DNA of 64,000 nucleotides, taken from positions 36,569 to 100,568 of the forward strand of contig LVAA01000019.1 in the NCBI GenBank assembly GCA_001603955.1, written 5' to 3'. A model generated the notes under the pieces. That model ran no database searches. It was given only the letters and a program-made list of their open reading frames with translations, and had not been told where the DNA came from. This DNA is from Syntrophobacterales bacterium Delta_02. Its GTDB lineage: Bacteria; Desulfobacterota; Syntrophorhabdia; Syntrophorhabdales; Syntrophorhabdaceae. This document shows positions 46,988 to 55,713 of the stretch, one piece after another. The position numbers and the translations under genes are program-made. Position 1 is the stretch's first letter; the number at the start of each line of letters is the position of its first letter.

Positions 46988-48205
46988 ATGAAGAGGTATT
47001 CCTGCTTTGCGCTTGCGTTGGTGTTCCTCCTGTCCTTCCTGTGTGTATGTTCCATCTCCCAGGCGGCGAGCACCATAAAAGTGGGTATCGTGGACACATA
47101 CACGGGGCCTGCGACGACCTTTACCAACGACGTCCTCGACGGCTTCAAGCTCGCCGTGCAGAAGATAAACGCCTCTGGCGGCATCCTGGGCAAGAAGATC
47201 GAGTTCACCACGAGGGATGAGAAGTTCAAGCCCGATATCGGCCTTGCCATGGCCAAGGAGCTTGTCCTCAAGGAGAAGGTCGATATCCTCATGGGCACGA
47301 TCAACAGCGCCACGACCCTCGCCATCTCCGACTTCGTCAGGAAGGAGAAGATACCCTTCTTCGTCACCTTCGCGAAGAGCGACAAGATCGTCGCCGAGAA
47401 GGGGCACCGCTATATCTTCAACATGAACGAGAACACCGAGATGGCGGGCAGGGCGGCCGCCATCGCGCTCGCGAAGAAGCCCTACGTCAAGTACTGGATA
47501 GCCGGTGACGATTACGAGTACGGCCACGCTATCGCCGAGGGTGTCTGGGAGAACCTCAAGAAGCTCAAACCTTCCGTCCAGAAGGTCGGAGAGACATGGT
47601 GGAAGGTGGGCGAGGCCGACTTTACCCCCTACATCACCCAGATACTTGCCGCGAAACCGGATTTCATCATCGTCGCCACGGGAGGCTCGGGCATGGTGAA
47701 CTTCCAGAAGGCGGCCAAGGCCACGGGCCTTTCGCAGAAGGTCCCCTTCTACCAGCACACGGCCACGGAGCTTTCCGTTCTCGCGCCCCAGGGCCGGAAT
47801 GCGCCTGAAGGCGTATACGGGACCGCCAACTACTTCTTCTACTATCCCGACACGCCTGAGAACAAGGCCTTTGTGGCCGATTTCAAGAAGGCCTACAACC
47901 GCAATCCCCGGATCGGTGCCCTCTACGGGTACATGACGGCACAGTTCATCGCCGAGGGATACAAGAAGGCCGGCAAGATCGACAAGGAGAAGTTCGTCAC
48001 GGCCCTGGAGGGCATGACCCTCGACAGCCCCGTGGGCAAGCTTGAGATCCGCAAGTGCGACCATCAGCTCCTGCTCCCCATGTACTTCGGCGTCACGAAA
48101 AAGGACGCCAAGTATGAGTTCCTGACCGCCAGCGGCATCGAGACCATCCAGGGCAAGGACTACGTCCCGTCCTGCGAGGAGGTCCTGAAACACCGCAAGA
48201 AATAG
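46988..48205 (+). CDS. Branched-chain amino acid type ABC transporter, substrate-binding protein
   Basis: A 405-residue periplasmic binding protein with a signal peptide ('CFALALVFLLSFLCVCSISQAA'). The LivJ/LivK-type fold is seen in 'IKVGIVDTYTGPATTFTNDVLDG', 'INASGGILGKKIEF' and 'VDILMGTINSATTLAI'. The family includes binders of aromatic and aliphatic carboxylates as well as amino acids, so the ligand is not known. GGAGGTG precedes the ATG. It is first of five Liv-type genes. Confidence 0.92.
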   Translation: MKRYSCFALALVFLLSFLCVCSISQAASTIKVGIVDTYTGPATTFTNDVLDGFKLAVQKINASGGILGKKIEFTTRDEKFKPDIGLAMAKELVLKEKVDILMGTINSATTLAISDFVRKEKIPFFVTFAKSDKIVAEKGHRYIFNMNENTEMAGRAAAIALAKKPYVKYWIAGDDYEYGHAIAEGVWENLKKLKPSVQKVGETWWKVGEADFTPYITQILAAKPDFIIVATGGSGMVNFQKAAKATGLSQKVPFYQHTATELSVLAPQGRNAPEGVYGTANYFFYYPDTPENKAFVADFKKAYNRNPRIGALYGYMTAQFIAEGYKKAGKIDKEKFVTALEGMTLDSPVGKLEIRKCDHQLLLPMYFGVTKKDAKYEFLTASGIETIQGKDYVPSCEEVLKHRKK

Positions 48206-48224
48206 AAGGGGGAGAGGCGGAAGA

Positions 48225-49124
48225 ATGGAGAGCATCTTTGGCTTTATAAGCCCGAAGATACTGAGCCAGATACTTGTGGGCCTGTCCCGTACGGTCATCC
48301 TTTTCATCGTATCCTCGGGACTGTCCCTCATTCTCGGGGTCCTCAGGATCCCCAACGTGGCGCACGGTTCCCTCTACATGATCGGCGCCTTTATGGCCTA
48401 TACGGTGTCGCACCTCTTCGGAGGGGGCAACATGGGTTTCTGGATGGCCCTTGTGCTGGCCCCCCTCGGTGTGGCGGTGGTCAGCTTCGCCGCTGAGAGG
48501 ACCCTCTTTCAGTTCCTCTATGAGCGCGAACACCTGATGCTCCTTCTCCTGACCTTCGCAATGTCCCTCGTTTTTGGAGACCTTGTCAAGATGGTATGGG
48601 GGGCCGAATACCGTTCGGTCCCCGTACCTTCCGTTTTTCAGGGTTATATAAACCTCTTCGGCGGGCTCCCCTTTCCCATCTACAGCTTCTTCCTCCTCGT
48701 GATGGGGCCCGTGATCGCCATACTGCTGTGGCTCCTCACGAACAAGACGAAGATCGGCAAGATATCGCGCGCGGCCGCCGTGGACCGGGAGATGGTGGGC
48801 GCCGTGGGCATCAACGTGAGCTGGGTCTTCGCCACCGTCTTCATCATCGGCTGCCTTCTGGCCGGTCTTGGTGGTGTCCTCGTCGCCCCCACGGTGAGCG
48901 TCACCCTGGGAATGGACCACACCCTCATAATCGAGGCCTTTCTCATCGTCATCATGGGGGGCCTCGGCAATGTGTGGGGGGCCCTTCTCGGTGCGCTCAT
49001 CTTCGGTCTCACCCAATCCCTGGGCATTCTCGTATGGCCCCAGTTCGGGATCGTCTTTCCCTATTTGGCGGTCGTCATCGTGCTCCTTTTCAGGCCCACG
49101 GGGCTCCTGAGGTCCACATGGTGA
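48225..49124 (+). CDS. livH: Branched-chain amino acid ABC transporter permease, LivH type
   Basis: A 299-residue inner-membrane permease with about eight helices. Family segments: 'LSLILGVLRIPNVAHGSLYMIGAF', 'MVGAVGINVSWVF' and 'MGGLGNVWGALLGALIFG', the last being the ATPase-coupling region. It pairs with LivM. Confidence 0.93.
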   Translation: MESIFGFISPKILSQILVGLSRTVILFIVSSGLSLILGVLRIPNVAHGSLYMIGAFMAYTVSHLFGGGNMGFWMALVLAPLGVAVVSFAAERTLFQFLYEREHLMLLLLTFAMSLVFGDLVKMVWGAEYRSVPVPSVFQGYINLFGGLPFPIYSFFLLVMGPVIAILLWLLTNKTKIGKISRAAAVDREMVGAVGINVSWVFATVFIIGCLLAGLGGVLVAPTVSVTLGMDHTLIIEAFLIVIMGGLGNVWGALLGALIFGLTQSLGILVWPQFGIVFPYLAVVIVLLFRPTGLLRSTW

Positions 49125-49134
49125 GAGGTCGCCC

Positions 49135-50076
49135 ATGAAGAGCTCCCTTCTACGCGGCAAGATTCCCTGGGTCATCGCCGCCCTCGTCGTCCTTTTCCTC
49201 CTTCCCGTCTTCCTCGACAGGTTCTATGTCTACCTGGCGGCGATCATCCTCCTTACGGGGCTGTGTGCGACGAGTCTCAATTTCGTCCTTGGCTACGGCG
49301 GGGTCTTCCAGTTCCATCATGCCGTCTTCTACGGCGTCGGCGCGTACGGCACGGCGCTCATGATCATCAAGTCCGGCCTTTCGCCCTGGCTGGGGTTCAT
49401 TGTCGGGCCCGTCGCCGCGGGCATAATGGGGTTCGTCATCGGGGCCATCTGCATCCGCCTTTCCAAGCTCTATTTCGGAATGCTCCAGATATCGCTGGGG
49501 TCACTCGTCTGGGCCATCGTTTACCGTTGGTATTCCTTCACCGGAGGCGATGACGGCATCCATGGAGTCTCCCTCCCCGATATCATCTCCTCGCCCAACG
49601 GGGCATATTACTTCACCTTGATCGTCACCGCCGTGTCCATGTTCATCCTTTACAGGATGATACGGTCCCCCTTCGGGAGCGCCCTCCAGGGGATTCGGGA
49701 CAACCCGGTGCGCTCCGAGATGATCGGCGTCAACGTGAGACTCCAGCAACTCCTCGCGCTGACCATCGCCGGTTTCTTCGGGGGCGTGGCGGGGTCTCTC
49801 TTCGTTGTCGTGGACAACACGGTCTTTCCCGACATGATGTTCTGGACACTCTCCCTGGAGCTCATCATCATGTGCCTCCTCGGCGGGTGGTTCTCCTTTC
49901 TCGGCCCCATGGTGGGTGCCGGCATCATAGTTCTCCTGAGGACCTATATCAGCGGCATCACGGGATACTGGGCCCTTATTCTCGGGCTTATCATGATGCT
50001 CGTCATCTTCTTCCTTCCCAACGGTGTCCTCGGGTACCTCGACAGGTTCGTGAAGAAGAAAGTGAGGAGCGGATGA
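49135..50076 (+). CDS. livM: Branched-chain amino acid ABC transporter permease, LivM type
   Basis: A 313-residue permease. 'ATSLNFVLGYGGVFQFHHAVFYGVGAY' and 'SPFGSALQGIRDNPVRSEMIGVN' are typical of LivM, with the coupling helix around the second. It lies 10 nt after livH. Confidence 0.93.
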   Translation: MKSSLLRGKIPWVIAALVVLFLLPVFLDRFYVYLAAIILLTGLCATSLNFVLGYGGVFQFHHAVFYGVGAYGTALMIIKSGLSPWLGFIVGPVAAGIMGFVIGAICIRLSKLYFGMLQISLGSLVWAIVYRWYSFTGGDDGIHGVSLPDIISSPNGAYYFTLIVTAVSMFILYRMIRSPFGSALQGIRDNPVRSEMIGVNVRLQQLLALTIAGFFGGVAGSLFVVVDNTVFPDMMFWTLSLELIIMCLLGGWFSFLGPMVGAGIIVLLRTYISGITGYWALILGLIMMLVIFFLPNGVLGYLDRFVKKKVRSG

Positions 50077-50095
50077 TGCGCGCAAGGGGTGTTAC

Positions 50096-50845
50096 GTGCT
50101 GGAAGTGACGTCACTTAAGAAATCCTTCGGCGGCTTCATGGCCGTCAACGGCGCCAGCCTGTCTGTGAAGGAAGGCGAGGTCGTCGCCGTCATAGGGCCG
50201 AACGGGGCCGGCAAGACGACCCTTTTCAACCTGATCACCGGCGTGTTGCGGCCGGACGGAGGAAAGGTCCTCTTCAAGGGGGAGGACATAACCGGGCTTC
50301 CCTCCTACAAGGTCTGCCGCAGGGGTATGTCGCGGTCCTTCCAGGTGGTGAACGTCTTCCCCAGGCTCACCGTCTTCGAGAACGTGCAGGTCTCCGTCCT
50401 CTCGCAGCAGAAGAGGACATGGAGCCTTTTCACCCCTTCGGCGAAGCTTGCCATTAGTGAGACGGAAAGGATCCTCGAGAACGTGGGCCTCATGGATATA
50501 CGGGAGGCAACGAGCGCGGCCCTCTCCCACGGCGAGCGCAAGGTCCTCGAGATCGCCATCGCCCTCGGGGGAAAGCCCGAGTTCCTCATCCTCGACGAAC
50601 CCACGGCGGGGATGTCGCCGGAGGAGACAACGCGCTGCATCGACCTCATCAAGCAGCTCAAGGAGAAACTCGGCATCACTATCCTCTTCTGCGAGCACGA
50701 CATGGAGATCGTCTTCTCCATTTCGGACCGGATCATGGTCATGGTCCGGGGGTCGACGGTCATTGAGGGCACCTGCGACGACGTCAGGTGCTGCCAGGAG
50801 GTGCAGGACGCGTATCTCGGCGGGAGTGACGCATGCTTGATGTGA
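50096..50845 (+). CDS. livG: Branched-chain amino acid ABC transporter ATPase, LivG type
   Basis: A 249-residue ATPase. Walker A 'IGPNGAGKTTLFNLITG', signature 'LSHGERKVLEIAIAL' (Ser-His-Gly-Glu instead of the usual SGGQ, normal for LivG) and Walker B 'FLILDEPTAGMSPEE'. GTG start with AAGGGGTG upstream. Overlaps livF by 13 nt. Confidence 0.94.
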   Translation: MLEVTSLKKSFGGFMAVNGASLSVKEGEVVAVIGPNGAGKTTLFNLITGVLRPDGGKVLFKGEDITGLPSYKVCRRGMSRSFQVVNVFPRLTVFENVQVSVLSQQKRTWSLFTPSAKLAISETERILENVGLMDIREATSAALSHGERKVLEIAIALGGKPEFLILDEPTAGMSPEETTRCIDLIKQLKEKLGITILFCEHDMEIVFSISDRIMVMVRGSTVIEGTCDDVRCCQEVQDAYLGGSDACLM

Positions 50846-51522
50846 ACGCCATCGACACCTACTATGGGCTGAGCCATATCCTCTTTGGCGTGACCCTGAA
50901 GGTCAACGCCGGTGAGGTGGTCGGTCTCCTCGGCCGTAACGGGGCGGGGAAGTCGACCACCATGAAGAGCATCATGGGGATCGTTCCGCCGCGGAAGGGC
51001 ACGATCACCTTCAAGGGGGCGCAGATCGCGGGACGCAAACCCTACGTGCTTTTCCGGCAGGGCATCGGTTACGTCCCCGACGACCGCAGGGTCTTTGCCG
51101 ACCTCTGCGTCGACGACAACCTGGAGATAGTCCGCCAGCGCAATGACGAATGGACCAAGGAGAGGGTGTACGGCCTTTTTCCCGCGCTGAAGGAGATACG
51201 GTCGCGCGGCGCCGGGCACCTGAGCGGCGGGGAGCAGCAGATGCTCACCATCGCGAGGGCGCTCATGGGGAGTCCCGAACTCCTGCTCCTCGATGAACCC
51301 ACGGAGGGCCTTGCCCCGCTCATCGTGCGGGACCTGGAAGAGCAGATCCTGAGGCTTAAAGGAGCCGGCATCAGCATTCTCCTGTCGGAGCAGAACGTGC
51401 GCTCCGCCTTGAAAATGATCACCAGGGCCTACGTCATCGACAACGGCAGGATCCGCTTCGAAGGCACCGTGGAGGAGCTCGAGGCGAATGAAGAGGTGAA
51501 ACGGAAGTATCTCATGATCTAG
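50833..51522 (+). CDS. livF: Branched-chain amino acid ABC transporter ATPase, LivF type
   Basis: A 229-residue ATPase. Walker A 'LGRNGAGKSTTMKSIMG', signature 'HLSGGEQQMLTIARAL', Walker B 'LLLLDEPTEGLAP'. It completes the transporter. An 18-nt TTTTCGC/GCGAAAA hairpin follows the stop. Confidence 0.94.
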   Translation: MLDVNAIDTYYGLSHILFGVTLKVNAGEVVGLLGRNGAGKSTTMKSIMGIVPPRKGTITFKGAQIAGRKPYVLFRQGIGYVPDDRRVFADLCVDDNLEIVRQRNDEWTKERVYGLFPALKEIRSRGAGHLSGGEQQMLTIARALMGSPELLLLDEPTEGLAPLIVRDLEEQILRLKGAGISILLSEQNVRSALKMITRAYVIDNGRIRFEGTVEELEANEEVKRKYLMI

Positions 51523-51548
51523 TTTTCGCCTTCGCGAAAACCAGATCG

Positions 51549-51684
51549 GTTTTAAGTTTTAGGTTTTAAGTTTTAAGCGAACGACAATAAATACGGTTCC
51601 ACGTTTCAAGTTCCACGTTTCAGGCAAGAACAGAAAAAAAGCGGATATGCTTTCCCGGTCTTTAGTTTGAGACCTGAGACCGTC
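51549..51684. repeat. Two heptad arrays in tandem plus one inverted arm
   Basis: First array GTTTTAA, GTTTTAG, GTTTTAA, GTTTTAA (51549-51576); second array GTTCCAC, GTTTCAA, GTTCCAC, GTTTCAG (51596-51623), then GCAAGAACAG; a short right arm TTTGAGA, CCTGAGA (51666-51679) is followed by CCGTC. The two left arms use different unit words and only one right arm is present. Confidence 0.8.
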
Positions 51685-51691
51685 TTTTTTT
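51656..51691 (+). terminator. Intrinsic terminator in the right arm of the array after livF
   Basis: CGGTCT (51656-51661) pairs with AGACCG (51677-51682), followed by TCTTTTTTT. It would end the liv transcript, showing that the array arms can supply terminator function. Confidence 0.55.
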
Positions 51692-51729
51692 GTCTTTCTT
51701 TTGTCCCGATTTTCCTATAGAATTTGTAC

Positions 51730-52296
51730 ATGTTCATGACTTTGGCAAGAGCGTGGAAGTTCCTTCTGGTTGGGGTTATGTTCCTTGCCTTCGCGGTTTC
51801 GTCCGTCCATGCCGTGGGCGATCTCGGCATTGTCGTGGAGAAGCTCAAGGATCCGGAGAAGACCCTGTTCTGTCCCGTGTGCGGCAGGGCGATCAGCCCC
51901 GGTGTCGTTCATACCGACGCGCCGGCCATCATCAGAGAGAAGCTCAAGGTTGCGCTCACCGACCGGAACGTCGGCTACTCCGACGGGATAAAGCAAGACC
52001 AGCCTTACATCCAGGTCCTTGTGTATCGTTTCCAGGAGCGCAAGGGCGGCAATTTCGCCGTGGAGAAACCCGCCTCGGTCGCCTTCCACATGCACCTCAT
52101 GAAGAACAAGGTTGTGGGCAAGATATTCGTCTACTCAGAGGAGCAGAAGGCCCTCACGCAGAACCTGCTGACGGTGGGGAAGTTCTTTAGCAGGGGAGCG
52201 CGCTGGGTGACGGCGGAAGAGCTTGCCGGCGAAGGCATCAACGCCGGGCTCGACGAGCTTCTCGAGCCGAGGGAGACGACGGAGCCCGCGGAGTGA
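51730..52296 (+). CDS. Secreted protein with CxxC motif, unknown function
   Basis: About 188 residues with a signal peptide ('WKFLLVGVMFLAFAVSSVHA'). The mature protein has 'TLFCPVCGRAISPGV', a CxxC that could bind metal or be redox-active, then an alpha/beta region and an acidic C-terminus. I do not recognise the family. The start could also be 51736; no Shine-Dalgarno is visible, but TATAGA (51716-51721) lies close upstream. The stop overlaps the hisA GTG (GTGA), so it is co-translated with histidine genes. Confidence 0.7.
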   Translation: MFMTLARAWKFLLVGVMFLAFAVSSVHAVGDLGIVVEKLKDPEKTLFCPVCGRAISPGVVHTDAPAIIREKLKVALTDRNVGYSDGIKQDQPYIQVLVYRFQERKGGNFAVEKPASVAFHMHLMKNKVVGKIFVYSEEQKALTQNLLTVGKFFSRGARWVTAEELAGEGINAGLDELLEPRETTEPAE

Positions 52297-53000
52297 AGGC
52301 GCTCTTTGCGATGGACCTCATGGGCGGCAAGACCGTGCGGCTCAGGAAGGGTGATTTCCGGCAGGTGACGGTCTATAGCGACGACCCGCCGTCCCTGATC
52401 GAGGAGATGGTGGGCCGCGGCGCACGGGATTTCCATATCATCGACCTTGACGGCGCGAGGACGGGCGAGCCCGTCCACGGGCAGATCATCAAGAGGATCC
52501 GGTCCATAGTGAAAGGATACATGGAGGTCGGCGGCGGCATCCGTACCGACGACACGATCAAATATTACAGCGACCTCGGCGTGAACGGTGTCATTGTCGG
52601 CACGCGCGCCCTCGAGGATGAAGACTATTTCGAGGGTCTGTCTCGCTTTTCGAACATCGTCCTCGGCCTCGACCTTCTTGACGGCAAACCGATGTCGCGG
52701 GGTTGGAAGAGCCCCGTCGACAGGGACCCGGCCGCCATTCTCAGGGCGGCGGAGCGCATCGGCATCATGGCGGTCCTGTGTACGAGCATCGAGCGGGACG
52801 GGATGCTCACCGGTCCCGATCTTGCCGGCCTTAAGGCCATATCGGGGATGACGCGGCTCCCCGTCATAGCGAGCGGCGGCGTGTCGAACATAGAGGACGT
52901 CAGGCATCTGAAGGAAATGGATGTCTGGGCGGCGATCATAGGAAAGGCCTTCTACGAGGGGTTCATAGGCATCGAGGAGGCCATGGGTTATGCTGACTAA
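52293..53000 (+). CDS. hisA: ProFAR isomerase
   Basis: A 235-residue (beta/alpha)8 enzyme converting ProFAR to PRFAR. The N-terminal catalytic Asp is in '[17 protein letters not shown]', and phosphate-binding loops are 'VGGGIRTDD' and '[11 protein letters not shown]'. GTG start in a GTGA overlap with the upstream secreted protein. Overlaps hisF by 11 nt. Confidence 0.94.
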   Translation: MKALFAMDLMGGKTVRLRKGDFRQVTVYSDDPPSLIEEMVGRGARDFHIIDLDGARTGEPVHGQIIKRIRSIVKGYMEVGGGIRTDDTIKYYSDLGVNGVIVGTRALEDEDYFEGLSRFSNIVLGLDLLDGKPMSRGWKSPVDRDPAAILRAAERIGIMAVLCTSIERDGMLTGPDLAGLKAISGMTRLPVIASGGVSNIEDVRHLKEMDVWAAIIGKAFYEGFIGIEEAMGYAD

Positions 53001-53748
53001 AAGGATCATTCCCTGCCTTGACGTCATGGAGGGCAGGGTCGTAAAAGGGACCAATTTTCTCGAGCTCAAAGACGCCGGCGACCCCGTGGAGAACGCGAAG
53101 GCATACGAGGAACAGCTGGCGGATGAGCTGTGCTTTCTTGACATCACCGCCTCCCATGAGAAGAGAAGGACCATCATCGATGTCGTTGAGCGGGTCTCTC
53201 ACGAGGTCTTCATGCCCCTCACGGTGGGAGGGGGCATACGCTCCATAGATGATATCCGGGACATCCTGAGGGCCGGTGCGGACAAGGTGACCGTCAACAC
53301 CACGGCGGTGGAGAACCCGGAATTCGTCCGTGAGTCGAGCGGGATCTTCGGGAGCCAGTGCATTTGCGTCGCCATCGACGCAAAGAGGCGCGAAAGCGGA
53401 GGGTTCGAGGTCTATACTTACGGAGGCCGCAGACCGACGGGGGTCGACGCCGTCGGCTGGGCAAGGAAGGTGGAGGAGTTGGGTGCGGGAGAGATACTCC
53501 TTACCAGCATGGACCGGGACGGGACGAGGATCGGTTTCGACATCGAATTGACGCGCACCATCGCCGAGTCGGTGAACATCCCCGTCATAGCCTCGGGAGG
53601 GGTTGGGACCCTGGAGCACCTCTACGACGGGCTTGCTGCGGCAAAGGCGGACGCGGTCCTCGCCGCGTCGATATTCCATTACCGGGAGCACACGGTCGTC
53701 GACGCGAAGCGCTACCTGAGGGACCGCGGTGTGAACGTGAGGCTGTAA
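52990..53748 (+). CDS. hisF: Imidazole glycerol phosphate synthase, cyclase subunit
   Basis: A 252-residue (beta/alpha)8 enzyme using ammonia from HisH. '[19 protein letters not shown]' holds the catalytic Asp-11-type residue; '[11 protein letters not shown]' and '[11 protein letters not shown]' are the phosphate sites. Its partner HisH is at 7554-8162, far away. Confidence 0.96.
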   Translation: MLTKRIIPCLDVMEGRVVKGTNFLELKDAGDPVENAKAYEEQLADELCFLDITASHEKRRTIIDVVERVSHEVFMPLTVGGGIRSIDDIRDILRAGADKVTVNTTAVENPEFVRESSGIFGSQCICVAIDAKRRESGGFEVYTYGGRRPTGVDAVGWARKVEELGAGEILLTSMDRDGTRIGFDIELTRTIAESVNIPVIASGGVGTLEHLYDGLAAAKADAVLAASIFHYREHTVVDAKRYLRDRGVNVRL

Positions 53749-53821
53749 ACCGCCGGCGCAAAAATATCGATCGAAAAAACGATCATGATAAGTAATAGAG
53801 GAGAAGAGACAAGGAGTCGCC

Positions 53822-54202
53822 ATGGATGATCTGAAATGGGATGAAAAGGGCCTTATGCCCGCTGTCGTGCAGGATGCGGGCTCAAAGGATGTGCTCATGG
53901 TCGCCTACATGAACAGGGAGGCCCTGGAGCTTACACTGAAGACGAAGACCGCCCATTACTATTCGAGGTCGCGGCAGAAGCTGTGGCTCAAGGGCGAGAC
54001 ATCGGGCCACACGCAGGCTGTGAAGGAGGTTCGCATCGACTGCGACAACGACACCATCCTTCTTATCGTGGACCAGAAGGGCGCGGCCTGCCACACCGGG
54101 TACTGGAGCTGTTTCTACCGTGCCTGGTCGGATGGATGGAAGGTCATCGGAAAGAAGGTCTTTGACGAAAAAGAAGTCTATGGTGAAAAGAAGACCCATT
54201 GA
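53822..54202 (+). CDS. hisI: Phosphoribosyl-AMP cyclohydrolase
   Basis: A 126-residue HisI. The Mg site is '[14 protein letters not shown]' and the Zn cysteines are in '[13 protein letters not shown]'. There is no fused HisE (pyrophosphohydrolase) domain and no hisE in the window. AAGGAGT precedes the ATG. The 73-nt gap after hisF holds a GATCG/CGATC hairpin. Overlaps pgpA by 23 nt. Confidence 0.95.
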   Translation: MDDLKWDEKGLMPAVVQDAGSKDVLMVAYMNREALELTLKTKTAHYYSRSRQKLWLKGETSGHTQAVKEVRIDCDNDTILLIVDQKGAACHTGYWSCFYRAWSDGWKVIGKKVFDEKEVYGEKKTH

Positions 54203-54632
54203 TGCGGTCCTTTCCTTCTTCAATACCTGCTGTTTTGTCGGCCTGATCCCCGGCGCGCCGGGGACCTTCGCTTCACTCCTGGCGGCGGTGCTGATCTGGT
54301 TCTTCCCGTCCGTCTTCGGCAATGCCGTCTTCGCCGTCATCCTCATCGTCTTCGCCGTTGCGACGGTCACCATGGAGCGGTTCGAGGGCGAAGACCCGGG
54401 CCATATCGTCATCGATGAGTTTGCCGGCATGTGCGTGACCATGGTGGGTCACGGGGCGACGCTCCTCAACGTGGCCGTCGGCTTCGTTCTCTTCCGCATC
54501 TTCGACATTCTCAAACCCTTTCCCGTCGGGCGCATGGAAAGGCTTAAGGGGGGCTGGGGCATAGTGGGGGATGATGTGGTCGCCGGCATATTCGCGAACA
54601 TCCTTCTTCTCCTGTGGACGAGGTTCATATGA
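54180..54632 (+). CDS. pgpA: Phosphatidylglycerophosphatase A
   Basis: A 150-residue membrane phosphatase that makes phosphatidylglycerol. The family motifs are '[13 protein letters not shown]', 'IVIDEFAGM' (metal-binding Asp-Glu) and '[13 protein letters not shown]'. Three or four hydrophobic helices are seen. Start at 54180 by alignment to the family; the track start is inside hisI. ATGA overlap with the CinA-like gene. Confidence 0.9.
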   Translation: MVKRRPIDAVLSFFNTCCFVGLIPGAPGTFASLLAAVLIWFFPSVFGNAVFAVILIVFAVATVTMERFEGEDPGHIVIDEFAGMCVTMVGHGATLLNVAVGFVLFRIFDILKPFPVGRMERLKGGWGIVGDDVVAGIFANILLLLWTRFI

Positions 54633-55111
54633 AGATCGAGGAGAAACTGGTCAGGACCCTGACGGCGAGGTCCCTTTCCTGGTGCACCGCCGAATCCTGC
54701 ACGGGCGGGCTCATCGCCGGTCGGATAACCGCCGTGCCGGGCGCGTCGGCGTGTTTCGAGGGCGGGTTCGTGACGTACAGCAACAGGGCGAAGACGGTCC
54801 TTCTCGGCGTCCCGGCACAGGTCATCGAAGATCACGGGGCGGTCAGCGAAGAAGCCGCCCGGGCGATGGCCGAGGGGGCGAGGAAAAGGCTCGGCACCGA
54901 TATCGCCGTTGCCGTCACGGGGATAGCGGGGCCCGCCGGCGGCTCACCGGAGAAACCTGTCGGGACCGTCTTCATCTCGCTGGCGGTGCCGGGGATGACC
55001 TCCGTCCGCGGGTTCAATTTTGAGGGGACGAGACGTGAGATACGCAGGCGCTCCGGGGACGAGGCGCTGATCTTCGTCCTCGACCACCTCGAGGGGAGGG
55101 TGAGAGAATGA
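54629..55111 (+). CDS. pncC: CinA C-terminal domain protein (nicotinamide-nucleotide amidase, PncC type)
   Basis: A 160-residue stand-alone CinA-C domain: 'CTAESCTGGLIAGRITAVPGAS', 'VTYSNRAKTVLLGV', 'VAVTGIAGPAGGSPEKPVGTV'. It deamidates NMN to nicotinic acid mononucleotide, a salvage entry to NAD. In many bacteria cinA lies next to recA, as here. The same window holds nadE, the final NAD step. Start at 54629 in an ATGA overlap with pgpA. Confidence 0.9.
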   Translation: MKIEEKLVRTLTARSLSWCTAESCTGGLIAGRITAVPGASACFEGGFVTYSNRAKTVLLGVPAQVIEDHGAVSEEAARAMAEGARKRLGTDIAVAVTGIAGPAGGSPEKPVGTVFISLAVPGMTSVRGFNFEGTRREIRRRSGDEALIFVLDHLEGRVRE

Positions 55112-55656
55112 GGTCCTTTCTTGCCTTTGAGATCCCCCCCGAGGTCAAGGAGTACCTTTCCAGCGTGTCGAAGGCGATGGCACGATCCATCCCCGGCGTG
55201 AGGTGGGTCAGACCCGAGGGGCAGCACATCACCATCAGGTTCTTCGGGGAGATATCGGAGACACGGGCGCGGGAGATAAAGGACATCATCGGGCCGGCCG
55301 GGCCCTACCCGGGCGTCGAAGCGACGCTGAAAGGCATCGACGCCTTTCCCCACAGGCGAAAGGCCCGGGTCATCGTGGCGACCCTCGATGAAGGAGTTGA
55401 CATCATCCGCTTGATATACCATGATATAGAGAACCGACTCACAGCCCTGGGTTACGAACGAGAGAAGCGGGGTTTCACCCCTCATATCACCTTCGGGAGG
55501 ATAAAAGTCCCCGCTCCTCTTCTGGAGAGAGACATCCCTCCCCTGGAATGTCCGCCGTTCGCGATCGAGCGCATCATTCTTTACAAGAGCATCCTCGGAA
55601 GGGAAGGCGCCACGTACGAGCCGCTTTTCGAGAAGAGACTGGGCGGCGTGACCTGA
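55108..55656 (+). CDS. thpR: RNA 2',3'-cyclic phosphodiesterase (LigT/ThpR)
   Basis: A 182-residue 2H phosphoesterase. The two HxTx motifs are 'QHITIRFFGE' and 'PHITFGRI'. It opens 2',3'-cyclic phosphates on RNA. Four-base overlap with the CinA-like gene; recA follows. Confidence 0.92.
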   Translation: MRSFLAFEIPPEVKEYLSSVSKAMARSIPGVRWVRPEGQHITIRFFGEISETRAREIKDIIGPAGPYPGVEATLKGIDAFPHRRKARVIVATLDEGVDIIRLIYHDIENRLTALGYEREKRGFTPHITFGRIKVPAPLLERDIPPLECPPFAIERIILYKSILGREGATYEPLFEKRLGGVT

Positions 55657-55713
55657 AATGACCGCAGGGAAAACGAAAAGAGACCCGATACCGGGGGGAG
55701 ATAAAGGAGAGAG

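Noticed and set aside
51523-51540. TTTTCGC/GCGAAAA as the liv terminator
   Set aside because: The stem is AT-rich at its base and no T-run follows; the hairpin at 51656-51691 is a better candidate.
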